From: Ligula intestinalis
Lineage: Eukaryota > Platyhelminthes > Cestoda > Diphyllobothriidea > Diphyllobothriidae
Length of the DNA stretch: 64,000 bases
Reading direction: 5' to 3'
Assembly (NCBI GenBank): GCA_036362985.1
Contig: JAYGXS010000001.1
Span: forward strand, 73,146,126 to 73,210,125
Shown piece after piece: positions 44,931 to 56,923 of the stretch (the stretch's first letter is position 1; the number at the start of each line of letters is the position of its first letter). The notes under the pieces are model-generated. The model was not told the origin of the DNA, did no database searches, and was given only the letters and a program-made list of their open reading frames with translations. The position numbers and the translations under genes were made by a program.

Positions 44931-45605
44931 CTCGCCACCTGTCATTTTCTGTCGCTGCAGTTCAGATATTTATTAAAACAGGAATAAGCTTTTCGGAGCA
45001 AATAAGCTCCGTTCCGAACAGGCAACCAACTGCCAGGTCGAGGTCGGACAAGTCATGATTGCAGAGAGGAGGGCAGATAATGCGGCTATATTGATAGAGT
45101 CTGCTTTAGACCTATTCTGCCCTCAGTCAGCCAATCGCAAGTCTGTCTACCGGCTTGGACTACAACAAAAACATGTGCTCGCATCCGGCACGGATGGTCT
45201 CGCCGGGTATTTCATGGAAACCTTAATTAACTTTAATCTCAACGAGCTAAAGACCAAAATGTTAGGCCACTTAAGTTGAAAACTAAAATTATCAACTGAA
45301 TTGTTCTGTAGATCAGAAAATGCTTGGAGAGAGTGCGTCCAAAAAACGTGGAACGTAGGCAAAATTTCCAAATTTAACTTCTGCTAACAATTAACTTAGG
45401 TGGAGTCACATACATAAGCTGGTTAACAATAAAATCGAAAGTTTCTGGCATTACACAGAATACTTACGTATCATTCACGTCTCCTTGTGACAATGGAATC
45501 CAGCCCGACAACATCAACGCCTAATTTGCTATCTGGCTGCTTCATTAAACTATCAATTGGTGAGTAAAATACTGTTATTAGACATTCGCTTTCGTTACAT
45601 CAATG

Positions 45606-46015
45606 ACAAGCTTTAAGAACTGCCCTTGTTTTCTTTGAGTGTATTAAGTTGTTGGAGTGGTAAATTCGACAACACGAAGGCTTCTCCTACCAGAAGTCAG
45701 GAAAGACTGTTTAACTTGAAAAAGCTTTAGTCAGTGCAGAGTCCAGAGTCGCATTCCGATCGGGGTAATCGCCAGGTCTGGAGGTCTGCAACAGGCAGTA
45801 GGTCGCCTGCTCCGGGAGTGTCTGAGAATGAGCAGTCACCACATTGAAGGTCCCTTTGTGACTTGGCCTTGGGAAGTGGTTGGTTAGACAAGTCCGTGAC
45901 ATTAATCGGAGGCTTGACCGACAAGCGCGCACGGACTGGTAGGTACGAAAGCTAGACACTCGGGTCATGCTCCACAGGCATCTGAGCAAAGCATAACTTC
46001 CAATAAGAGGTCGCT
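45606..46015 (-). repeat. Three-copy repeat, unit 2 (410 bp)
   Basis: Runs from ACAAGCTTTAAGAACTGCCC to CCAATAAGAGGTCGCT and is immediately followed by unit 3, making a perfect head-to-tail junction. Confidence 0.85.
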
Positions 46016-46433
46016 ACAAGCTTTAAGAAATGCCCTTGTTTTCTTTAAGCGTACTAAGTTGTTGTACTGGTAAATTCGACAACACGAAGGCTTCTTCTAC
46101 CAGAAGTCAGGAAAGACTGTTTAGCTTGAAAAAGCTTTAGTCAGTGCAGAGTCCAGAGTGGCATTCCGGTCGGTGTAGTCGCCGGGTCTGGAGGTCTGCA
46201 ACAGGCAGTAAGTCGCCTGCTCCGGGAGTGTCTGAAAATAAGCAGTCACTTTCTTAAGCTCCTTTTGTGACTTGGCCTTGGGAAGTAATTGACCAGTTGG
46301 CCAGACACGTCCGTGACCTTTTTCGGAGGTTTGGCATCGTCTAGCGCGCACGGACTGGTAGGCACGAAAGCTAGACAATCGGGTCATGCCCCACAGGCAT
46401 CTGAGCAAGGCATAACTTCCAATAAGAGGTCGC
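46016..46433 (-). repeat. Three-copy repeat, unit 3 (~418 bp)
   Basis: Runs from ACAAGCTTTAAGAAATGCCC to CCAATAAGAGGTCGCT. About 90 percent identical to unit 2 by eye. In its right half it is closer to unit 1 (TTTTTCGGAGGTTTGGCATC is shared by units 1 and 3 but not 2). Confidence 0.85.
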
Positions 46434-46769
46434 TAAAATATTTTGACATAGAAGCTACTGATAAAACTGGGTTGGAGTACGGAACATGGACGTGGTTTTG
46501 CATAAGCACTCTGATTTGTGGCATATTGACCACCAATACTTCAGAAATACCTCCCTCTGTCTCATCTATATCTATTGATAACACTGTTTTGCGTGATTTG
46601 AAGTGTCTACGGGCATAGGAGGGGGATGTATTTATCGAAGCAAGGCAGTTCAGATAAGAGTAAAATCTTACCAAGCGTGATTGAAGGAAGCGGGTAGAGG
46701 GTAGTCTACCAATCGGTCATAGAGGGAGGCGAGGGGACGGGAAAGGAATGGGTTTACGTACTTCATCGA

Positions 46770-47430
46770 TCTTTACCACGACAATTTGAGGTTGATGCCG
46801 GAATCCAGCTGCTTACAGAGTTCTGATTTTCTTCCCGTATGGCAGCGGCCCCCGCAAGTCGCAGGAGATGCCCAGTTGTCTCTTGAAGGACGATCATGAT
46901 TGCAGTCCTTTGGTCGACCGCATGGCCAGTGCCCACTGTGTGCTTTGTAGTTAAATTCTTGGGTATCTTATTTTCTGCCCTGAGCAGCCGCTTTGACATT
47001 TGCTCGGCTGACCACGTTGCCAACCACCTTTGCGTGCGCCCAATGCATTTGTACCCACAGCTACATATTAAATCGTAAATGCCGTTTGATGTGGCCTACA
47101 TAGGCAGAATGGCGTTAGTTGGTCTAACTGGAATAGCTTTTGGTTTGCTTATAGACAACAATTTAGAAGCGGTGTACGTTCGTACAAATGTACATGGAGG
47201 CCGTCGCTTAATCACATGGGTCACATCGAAAAGGCGGAAGATACTCACTGGCTTTTTAGCACGAATATTTCAGGAGAGTCATATTGTCTGGGATGGCGAT
47301 ACAAACTGATGGATTTTTTCGGATACCCATTTGTAACAAGCACTTTCTTCAGTAAACAGAGCTTTAAATCGATCGCATCTGAGGGACAAATTCTAGTGGT
47401 TGTGCTAAAGAGGCATAAAACCAAGTTTCA
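46770..47430 (-). pseudogene. Penelope-like element 3' fragment (third sub-lineage)
   Basis: Minus strand reads KPKAIPVRPTNAILPM, then ATSNGIYDLICSCGYKCIGR (GIY-YIG), TQRWLATWSAEQMSKRLLRA, and LLRLAGAAAIREENQ. Upstream decayed sequence includes TNGYPKKSI, the PLE linker motif. Differs from the SCGAGYIGRT and SCGQxNYVGET types elsewhere. Confidence 0.8.
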
Positions 47431-47449
47431 TTTCGTCTGAATTGGAACT

Positions 47450-50129
47450 AATCTAAGGAAGTGCTTATACTGTCTTTTCCAGGATTTTCTCTGGTAGATG
47501 GACCTCTGAATGAAACTAGCAGTCCGCCTGTGAAAGCCAGTGTGTCATTCTTCTGTGCGTGCTATATAAGTTAAATTAGCCTGAGAACCATGTTTGTCCA
47601 TGTCCTGTTACCCCGTCAATCTCCCGATAAGCGCAGCATGGAAATCGATCGTCGTTGAGCTCCAGCGACGATCAGTCCTCCCGCCTAGGAGTCTCGTTAA
47701 CAGAGTGAGCGTAGTCAGCAAGAACGATGATCAACCCCCCGCTCTCCCTTCCCCTGTTCTCCGCGCACCCAGAGTCACACCAGCAGTTTAGGCGTAAACT
47801 AGCGAGATAGCGAGGTTAGAGGCATGAATTGGGCGGGGATGATGGCTGACAAATTAATCCACGACAGTGGTGATTGTGACATGCTATGACTAAATACGGT
47901 GATACTAATGAGAGATAAGATCGCACCCTAAATTGCCGCTGAGAGCAGGAATGTTTGAGGCAGGGCTAAAGGTGCAAATATATGCACTGCAGGTCCTAGA
48001 GAAGACAGCGAGGAAGAACGAGTAAACCTGATTTCCGAGGAGCTGAGATTCAGTTACTAGTGACATCAAAGGATTCCAGTGCTGGTGAGGCTAGGAGAAG
48101 AAACCATGCTTAATGGTAGTATTAACAGTCGTAATAGTAGCAGCGATGCAAAAGGCATTTTACATGAAGCAGAAATCAGGGGAAAGTTCGGCTTACCTGG
48201 GGGGCACTTACCTGGCATTCCCGACAAACTTGAACGCGCACCCCTGTAGTGAGTCGACTAGTGAGTGGGGCTGGTTGTGGGGGTGTGTGAAGTGCTGGGT
48301 GTGTCGACCTCACGGTCAATGCCGCTGTCGTGAATGCGCATGTGACCTAGTAGGCCCATGCGATGAGCGAATGATCGGGGCAGTGTGGGCAGTGAAGGCG
48401 ACGGTCTCGTCTGTGTGTTGGTGCTCCAGGTACTAGTTTACCGATGCGTGACGTAAATGTGCGATTGGAGTGGGGGCATATCAGGCCCTCAGAGCTGGTG
48501 GAGGGTTCAGGTGTGGTGATGAGAGTTGTGGCGGGCGGTGATGTGTCGAAACGGGTGTAGGAAGCTGCAGGTGGGTTTTAGTCAGTGAATAAGGGCAATG
48601 AGGCATCTGTGGCGTCGATTGTTGCCGTCGAGGCGGAGGGCAGAGAAGGATCTGTTGGAGAGTTTGGTGCAGTAGACGTGGAGGCTCTCGGAGGAGGGGT
48701 GCACGGTTTCCAGAGGTGACCGATCAAGCAAGCAAAGCTCGAGGCTGCAGTTTCTGCTGCCAGGGTCAAGGGGGGAGAGTATGTGGTGGCCGTGCACGGC
48801 TTGCGGCCCACAGTAATCCGAAGACCGGTTGAGCCAGCTGGTAGTTACCGGTTAATCAACGCTGGGTTATAGCCTTATCATCATCTATTCAACCTATCAA
48901 TTCTAACCCGCACCAGGTCCTAGGCGCCCTCAGTCTTGCAAAATGTGATTTCCTTTCCTCTGCAGCACTGCTAGTCCTTCGGTTATTAGCATAACAAACT
49001 TTTTCTCTCTCTCTCTCTCACTCACTCTCCCTTCTCCTTTGTTCGTTTCGCTCTGCCCTCTCTTCTCACTTCTTTCCCTCCTTCCTCTCTTTCTTTCTTA
49101 CCCCTCATCTGCTTATCTTTGTTATCTTTCTCGATTTTTACCTTCATTCCTTGCACATTTTTTCTTTCACCCTCCTCTTCTTCTTCTGTCCATCCACAAT
49201 TTCAAAGTTCAACAACTTGCCTCTCTCTCCTTTCAGCCCCGCCCACGCACGCCAACCGGCAACGGAGCATGGGTAGTGCCTTTCAGTCGATGACTGATTG
49301 GTTACCCTTCTCAGGAGGGTGTTGGCCCAGGCTTCATTCAGGGCTGCTCTCACCCTTCCGATATCTAATGATATGTATGCACATTCAATGCCAGTCTTCA
49401 GCCAACCACGGTCCCTGCGGCCTGGAAGGCGCTGGCACTTTCTCTCGCTTCTGATTCCCTGTTGGTGACTGCGCTCGCGCTCCCACTGGGTTTCAGGCCC
49501 CACTGCGGGTGCCCGAAAAGCTAGGCGGTCACTATGCGGTGGGGGAGAGTGTGAGGTCGATTCTCGGCGCGTTTCTTCCCTCACTATAATAAATCTGAAT
49601 GCGTCTGAATCTATCACGGTGCGCTAAAAGCCGTGGCTTGGAGGGCCTGCCAACTGACGGGAAAACTCGGGGCCCCCACGTAGCTGCTCCTTCTGTACGC
49701 GTGTGTCTACGTGTGCGTACGAATGGAGAGGGAGGACTGAGAGTCAGGCTGCAATGGCTCCCTCTTAATGTGGCCTTTATGGCGCTCCCGCGCAGTCGGG
49801 AGCATACCAAGCGAGATGGCTGTGTCAAGTGTGCACGTGCTGAGTGATAACCGCGCCAGCCACATACACCATATACCCGGTCTAATTGACTTTGTCTTTA
49901 CGCCGGAAGCGGAGGTGGGAGTGGCGAGCGAGTGGGTAGATTCTGTGCGAGTCTTCCTAAACTCCTATTTTCTCTCGCACGAGTTCTCTGCGTTGCTTCT
50001 GCCTGCTGTAGCCTTCGTGTTGCTTGCCCAGATTGCCTCTTTGTGTGTTGCGGCTTGCTCCACCGTTTGCTGCGGCTGTTGGAGCGCGTGGGGCCCATAG
50101 TCAAAATCGAAGGGAGATCTGTCATCATT
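47450..50129. other. GC-richer unassigned block with CT-rich tract
   Basis: Base composition is visibly richer in G and C than its neighbours. 48999-49200 is a long C/T tract with (TC)n. 49745-49770 carries the recurring CTGCAATGGCTCCCTC motif. Probable remains of repeats; no gene recognised. Confidence 0.4.
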
Positions 50130-50650
50130 TTCTTATGTTAGATTGTCAATTTGATCTTTGCATGTGCCGCGTTCATAGCCTTAAGTAGTGATTCTCCCTC
50201 CTTACGGTTTTCGACTCTGGTGAATATATCAACAGAAGGCAGTTTTTTGGTTGAAGTAATAATTAATTTTTCCAGATTTGACATGAAGATGTCCGCTAAG
50301 ACTGGTCCTAATGGACTGCAGATAGCTACGCCGTCGATCTGTCGATACAATCGTCCGTTTCACAAGAACTGTAAATCTGTGAACTGAACTTGATGTGAAT
50401 CTGTGAATCTTCCGTAGACCATATAATTGGCGCATGTGTGTGCCCAATGGTCGGAGGCGATCGAGTTCACGTTCGCTTATGAAACATGTTGTGTGGAGTC
50501 TTCTAAGGCATGATTTTCAGCCGCACATCTACTTCATTCGTGCAATCTTGCCCTTTGTCAACTTTCTTGAGTTTCGTCTGGGGAGCTAGTATGGATTTCA
50601 TCATCGTTTCGTAGCCCGATTTATTCTTTTGTTGAAAAGGAGCAAAATAA
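50130..50650 (-). pseudogene. Penelope-like element RT fragment
   Basis: Minus strand reads FISERELDRLRPLGTHMRQL, YGLRKIH, then YRQIDGVAICSPLGPVLADI, FMSNLEKLI. The stretch between the two RT blocks is missing, so the copy has an internal deletion. GVAMGSP reads GVAICSP. Confidence 0.82.
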
Positions 50651-53454
50651 TAAGTAAGTTATTTGTCTTCAAGAGACATGGATGAATAGTGATATTGAAT
50701 CGCAAACTATTACTCCTTCGTCTTTTTCTACTTTCGCACGAACATAAAATCTTTATCGAACGGTAAATATGTTGGAGTGATCATTTTTAACCAGAAATGA
50801 TAATAAACTGTGAGTCCTTATTTGCATACTCAGATGGTTTGATAGACGCTATCGCTTTTGTATACAAGCCCCGACTTTAAATATTTTAAGGCATTATTTA
50901 TGTTGGCATCTATATTTCCCGTCTATTTGTGAAGGGTCTTTAGTCAGTTTTTCTCATCTTTCGCAAAAAGTTGTTGTTCTGTCTTATGAAGTATTCTCTT
51001 AACGGTACCATGGTATTACTCTATACTCCGACCTTTAGTTGCCATTCATACTAAAACTCTTTTCACTCAATTACTTAAATCCCATCTTATATCCTATATA
51101 CCTGAGACCCTTATCTGGCGCTTCGCAGGTGCGTGCATTCTGTCCCTAATTCTCTACTATTCCCCCGTTATGTTCCAGCATTACTTTGACAAATTTGTTG
51201 ATTTGAAAACGTATTCTCCCAATGATCTCCTCAGCTGCCGGTCTTTCTTATGCTTTTCAGTAGCTCTTATTAAACAGCGACATTTTACAATGGTCAAACA
51301 ATTCACTGACCGGCTCTTGATGAGGTTGTCTATCCTTCCACCCTAAATTGATGACTGCGCCGAGGCTTCTGACATATGTCCTATCGTACATATCGTAGCG
51401 CAAATCAGCGTTCTATACTGCAATTACTAGCACGATATTTCAAGTGTAAAAACACTGAAATATACAAAGGAGAGTGCATCTGTCTCTATAACAGACATAT
51501 GTTTTCTGCAAAATTCTAGATTGGTGCAGATTTTGCTAATTTATCTCGTGGTCTCAGTATATAGACCCATTTTTGCTGAAAATCTTGGATGCCACCTTCA
51601 AAATAAGGCGTATTTGTCTCTAAAATAACCAGGATGTGCATGATCATCAACTGGAAAAAACATCAGCCTTTTAAACCTTCTGCCCAGTCGATGGGGAATT
51701 TCATAAGGAGAAGAAGAACGGCTCGAATTTACTGATTACTCCTCGCACTAAAGATTTATTAGCCATATCTGGCATTTAGACTACTCATATTTGCTAGCAG
51801 GAGTCGTCCTAACCTAACGTTTTCGTTCGCAGGCCGCTCTGTGCGTGCTGATGTCGCGCCAGCTCCCCACACGATTGTTGTTCTGCCCAACCAGTCAGAT
51901 GAGTCAGGCGTTCAGCCGACATGCTGACCACTCAAGGACAGTATTTGATTGGTTTGATTTCAGTCCGACCTTAGACGCTGTTAGAATGCGTCGAGGCACT
52001 TCTCCTCTTCTGCGCTTGCTGATGAGTTCAGAGTTGGGTACTCGGTCGATGCGAGCTGTTTGAGGGGCGATCTTCAGTGCGTGTGGCTAATTCATTAAAA
52101 CAGTTAATTTTAGATAAAAAAAATCATTTCTTATTTCTCGTATGTGCGATGAATTATCGCTGGTGGCTGCCCAAACCTTGGAAACGGGGGATGAGTTCAA
52201 CATCACAGTCTTCACGATAATTATCCACGTCGAAAGCAAGACGAGTCTAGAATTAATTGAAGCCTGCGTCTCATACGAACATTTAGCTAGTCAATGCATC
52301 TATCTGCAGTCATCTACAAACTGGCGTTATTGATCATTGACTGGCTTGCACACCTTATAAACGCGAACGTTTTAAATATCAAACAAATGATTCCAGCGCT
52401 TGACTTCTCTTCTTCTTCTTCTTCTTCTTCTTCTTCTTCTTCTTCTTCTTCTTCTTTCTTCACCCAGATACCTGCAATTCGAAAATGTGCCTGCAATCAA
52501 AAAACACATTCTTTTAATTGTATTAATTTCAACAAATGCAAATTTTGATTTTGGTGAAGGGAATATACTTTTGTTTATAACTCTTCCTTTCGGGTAAACG
52601 GCTTTTAAGGATGCCGTTGACTGTTGTTGTATAAACGTTCTTAACATACTAAAATGATACCGTTTCATACGCAGCACCATTTCACTTGCTCAAGCCTACA
52701 GCCAATGCGTACCATGTCACTTAATAAGCAGCTAGTTGAGAGTTAAAAGTATTCATTATTAATTAGAAATCGGGATACATCCTAATTCCAGTCAGTCCAA
52801 TGAATATCAAAGCTGGAAAACTGGCAATCATTTTCCGCGAAACTATGAAGTGCGGCAAGTTTGGTTGTAGATACATGAAATGGGACAATAGATTTGGGAT
52901 CTGAGGTGCCCTGTAATAGCCGGCCTTAAAAGACACCCAAGCATGCGCACTTTTGTCGACCATGCGTCAATATTTGAAATTTCTGTCCATTTTACTCACA
53001 GTCACTGACTGTAGATGTTTGAGTCTAGTTTGGTGCTAATAAAGGAGGACTTGGAAATGAATACTTGTACCCCCCACCTATCCCAAGAGAAGTGATGACG
53101 AAAGTTGAGACGATCACATGCAGATAAATAAAATGCGATGCATTTTTTTCACCTTGCCTATTTCGGTAAAGGCCTTATTCGTTAAGTTCGTTTTTCTCAA
53201 CTAATCTAACGCATATTCTCAACCAAATTTTGGTGTAAACGTTCATTTTTCTCGGCAATAGGTTCTCCTATTTTCATATGTCTATAAACAATACCCAAGC
53301 AGACATCGGCATCAGAAAGACTGTTCAAAACGTGATACTTTGGTAAATGCCTTAAAGAAATATCAGCAAGGATTATAGAAGTTCAGGCTAAGACGGTTAA
53401 CCCTTACAGGTACAATTTCGAGGTCCGGTTCCTTAGGATATTGCAGAAGTCTTG
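50651..53454. other. Unassigned stretch with a (TTC)n microsatellite
   Basis: Mostly AT-rich. 52407-52456 is a (TTC)n run. Near 51837 a good acceptor (TTTCGTTCGCAG) precedes an open frame starting RSVRADVAPAPHTIVVLPNQ and ending in a stop 31 codons on; it could be a terminal exon but has no other support. Confidence 0.4.
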
Positions 53455-53690
53455 GGAAGTCCAGAGTAGAAGAAAGAGTATATTGTGTACACAAGGGAAA
53501 GAAGAATAGATTGAAAGAAGTCTGACTTGGGCGAACACATCCGCTCAGGAGATTGACCGGGTCCCAAGTGACTGTTTGAGAGCAGTCAGGCCAGTAGACA
53601 GAGAGAGAGCGCGTTCATTGGCTAGGTCGGCCTGTGATTGGTTGGACAGCGTGGGTGGTCCACGTAACGCGCGCTAGTAAGTCTGGCGAC
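53455..53690. repeat. Interspersed repeat shared with 13420-13640
   Basis: Second copy, with AGAAAGAGTATATTGTGTAC, TCTGACTTGGGCG and GCAGTCAGGCCAGTAGACAG in the same order and orientation. Confidence 0.6.
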
Positions 53691-54385
53691 CGCAACGACC
53701 TTGAGCTCCAGACAGATTGAGGGCACACCAGGAAGGCCAGATATCGGCAGGCATCGGCCCACTACAGGATCACCACAGTAGAAAAAAAATCACAATTTTG
53801 TTATATTGGAACGGCCGTAATATGGGTTTCACGGGTGGGGCAAAAAAGGACGCAGTACGTAAAAGTTACAAAGTTTGGCCTACAAAAGCGGACAATGGCG
53901 GATGTGAATGCTATAAAAGGCTCATATAAAGCAACGAAAAAAAACGTGTAATAATTGAAAAATAAGCAGCAAATCAACCTTTAACAAATCAAGGGTAATT
54001 GAATAAACCACTACGGAGTAAATGAAATCAGGCCAGAAGCCAATAGAAAGCATGAACTGAGCAGTGCAAATCTGCAAAATTTTGACTCAATTATTTCTTG
54101 TGAGATGGAGGCTAGTATTGACCCCCGAGAGCCTTTACAAATAGTGGACGTAGAAGAAACTGGAAAACGAAGCAGCAACAGGAAGATAGTATGTGCGTTA
54201 ACTTATAAAGCAAAAGGGGAATAGTCTTTTGTTGAAATTAAACGAAGATGAGAATCATCATTAGATTAAGTCAAAACATATATTTTTGAGCATATGGTTC
54301 ATGTGCATGGAAATTATTACTTGGGTAATGCTAAGTGAGTGGAACAGTAGACAATGCCTAACGCTTTTTTGTTTATCAACTGTGG

Positions 54386-54673
54386 ATGAATGACATCCTA
54401 TGGAAATTACAAGGTCTGGGACTTCTTGCAACGGCTATCAAATGCCTCTGTGGGTGCAATTTGCATCAGGAGCTTTTACGCAAGTACAGCAACAGATACA
54501 TATTTCGATGTGAAAAAAGCAAAAAGATGATACTCTTGAGAACCGTTTCCATTGTTGAGAACAGCTGGTTATCTACTAGAATGATACAGAAGAGTTTACT
54601 GACATTTTAAAGAGAAATGAGGGTGAAGGCATGGGAAGAGAAAATCGAAATTGCGCACACGAGAGCAGCTACG
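54386..54673 (+). pseudogene. Merlin/ISXO2-type transposase, N-terminal part
   Basis: Reads LWKLQGLGLLATAIKCLCGC, later YIFRCEKSKKMILLRTVSIV. This is the zinc-binding N-terminus of ISXO2-like transposases (WLQxxGLL, CxCG, YxWRC, RTGS patterns). Frame stops at 54610. It is cut off from the catalytic half by two inserted elements. Confidence 0.65.
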
Positions 54674-54675
54674 TA

Positions 54676-56237
54676 CAGTAGTCGCCAACGACCATGCAAC
54701 TTTCACGATGAAATTTTACTGGGTACTTAAGCGTATATTGAATAACACTATTTTGATTCATTTAGTTTATTGAATTCTGCGAAAGCCTTGTAGTTAGTTA
54801 AATTGTCATTTAAGTGAGGTTTATTAAGATAAATGGCCGTTAATTTTGGGGAAATCGGGAGAAGTCTCATATCGAAGGAATTTCCTATGCTATTGCGAAA
54901 AAGAGAACCAAACTGCATGTTTATGTTGATTAAACTATGAAGGAACGCCCAAAAAAGTAAAATAGGTATGGAAGATAGCCCTTCCAGAACTGGAAAAGTT
55001 TGTCGAAAATTTTTCAGATTCAAGTGAAGCCAAGTTAAAGGAATCACATTTATTCGCAGTAACATTGCAGATTTGTATTTTAAAAATAATGTTTAGCTAT
55101 CCTGTGAAGTTTTTGTTGCACAAAATGTATAAGTGTTTGTTTAAATGCACCAAAAACACCCAAATTCTCTTGAGCAAACGCGAAATGTCCAACGTGATAA
55201 CGCGAATTGAAGACAAAGAAGGCGTTTTTGAATATAAGTCGTGTAGAAATATAGTTTTTTGTGTACTTTACATTCCCCTTTTGTGTTAATTAGAAATGGA
55301 ACAGACCGAAAAATAATAAGTATTTCAAAAAATGGCTATATATTTGGCCAGGTTTTTAGAATTTGCAAGTTTACAACTGATTGTCGAATAAATCCACTTA
55401 TGCGAAAAATAATCCATTATAAAGAGAAGATAAAGTTCTTTCTTCTCCAGTCAAATTAAGTCATTAATCTTCATTAAACTTAAATAAATTCTCAAAATTC
55501 TCAAATTTAATTGTAATATTACGTCGGAAAGATAATATACGCAGAAGCTAGTCAGCCGAATATCCAACTAAATCACTTTTTAAGGGGTAACTTTTTATGG
55601 AAAGATTTTTCATTAATCTTGGGAATAGTAGTTTCACAACTCCATTGTGGACAAGATTTACTCTTGACAATGTGGTTTTTTTTGTTTTGAGGCATTTCTG
55701 TTTATCAAAAAAGTTGTCATGTTCATTCAAACTAATATCGGAAAAAACTTTATTTTGGTAAATGCTCTTTATATGTAGCTTATTTAAAATGTTTGGTGTA
55801 AGTGCCGAACAGATGCAGGATTTATAAATTTATCAATGAAGACAATGAAAACTAGGAAATTGATGACACACTTTTTTCAATGACATTCAATAAATACTTA
55901 TCCAGTAAGAGTTAAGTTTACAGAATATTTTGACTAAAGAAAAGATCTTTCTATATACAGAAATTTGTTGCTTTAAGATTCCAACTTAACACAATATCTA
56001 AATTTGTTGTTCTAATTTATAGCTCTTTTTAACGTCTCGAAAACCACGGGAGTATGGAGAAAATTATATTTTTCTTTACAAACACTTAGTAATTCCTACG
56101 GATCTTTTAGGTACTTAATATGCCTGGTGCTGTTCATTATTATTTCTACATTTTTTAACATGCATTCACACTGGTATTCAAGTAATGATCAAACTCATAC
56201 AAAGTTATGAAAGTTGCATGGTCTTTGGTGACTACTG
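54676..56237. mobile_element. Inverted-repeat DNA transposon nested in the Merlin relic
   Basis: Left end CAGTAGTCGCCAACGACCAT; reverse complement of the right end CAGTAGTCACCAAAGACCAT; both continue GCAACTTTC, giving about 30-bp inverted ends with few mismatches, each next to TA. It is about 1.56 kb, strongly AT-rich, with no transposase recognised. CAG ends and a TA duplication suggest the pogo/Tc1-mariner superfamily. Confidence 0.75.
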
Positions 56238-56249
56238 TAGTATAAATTA

Positions 56250-56541
56250 CAGTGGAGTCTCGGGTGACGAGCAGCTCCACCTACGAACCTGTCAAGTAAT
56301 GATCGAGCTACTCGCAGAAAATGTATTTCGATTGATGAGCTTCCGCTCGGTTATAGAGACGTCAGTGCGTGTGTGTCCCTTTGTTCGCCATTTAGTTATG
56401 CACTCATGGCGTGGACCCTCACCTCCCTGCGGCCAATCAGTGAACTGATGCACTTTGCTTGGCTAAGTTTCGCAGGGCGAGCGTTTCACATGACGAGCTG
56501 GGTACTGGAACGGATTAAACTCGTTAGTTGCGGTTCCACTG
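56250..56541. mobile_element. pogo/Tigger-like non-autonomous element, copy 2
   Basis: Left end TACAGTGGAGTCTCGGGTGA; reverse complement of the right end TACAGTGGAACCGCAAC; TA flanks. Related to the copy at 1129-1400. Sits 12 bp right of the element ending at 56237. Confidence 0.8.
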
Positions 56542-56923
56542 TATGTGGCAACGGCTGTCCAGGAGTGGGGGTGCAGGTTGACGAAACACCAATTAGCCGA
56601 AGAAAATATACCAAAGTGAAAGCAAAAGACTGTTTTGAATTCTTGGCCTCTATGGTAAAAGAACTCGGAAGGTTGTCTGCGAATAAATCAGGACTAGGAA
56701 CCGGCCAGCCTTGAGTCCCACCATTCAGAAGTGAGTAACCAAAGGCAGTGTGCTAGAAACCGCCAAGTGGAAAGCATACAAGTGACTCCCACTTGAAGAT
56801 TATGAACACTATATCGCCAATTATTCAAAGCATTTCAAGAATCCGACAACAGGCAAGCATACGAACGCTATTGAAGCCCATGCGTGTAGACTGAAACGAA
56901 AGCTGCGTGAAGCAGGATTGTGA
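56542..56923 (+). pseudogene. Merlin/ISXO2-type transposase, catalytic part
   Basis: Directly after the MITE the frame reads PGVGVQVDETPISRRKYTKV, the first DDE block. Around 56767 it reads KWKAYK, then YEHYIANYSKHFKNPTTGKH and TNAIEAHACRLKRKL, the last block with its Glu. The middle is scrambled by frameshifts and a stop follows WKAYK. Merlin is a eukaryotic relative of bacterial IS1016/IS1595. Confidence 0.8.

Noticed and set aside
51837..51932. Possible terminal exon after TTTCGTTCGCAG
   Set aside because: Only a 31-codon frame and one acceptor support it; no upstream exon or homologue is visible.
52314..52496. Frame encoding a long glutamate or serine run
   Set aside because: It is the translation of a (TTC)n microsatellite.
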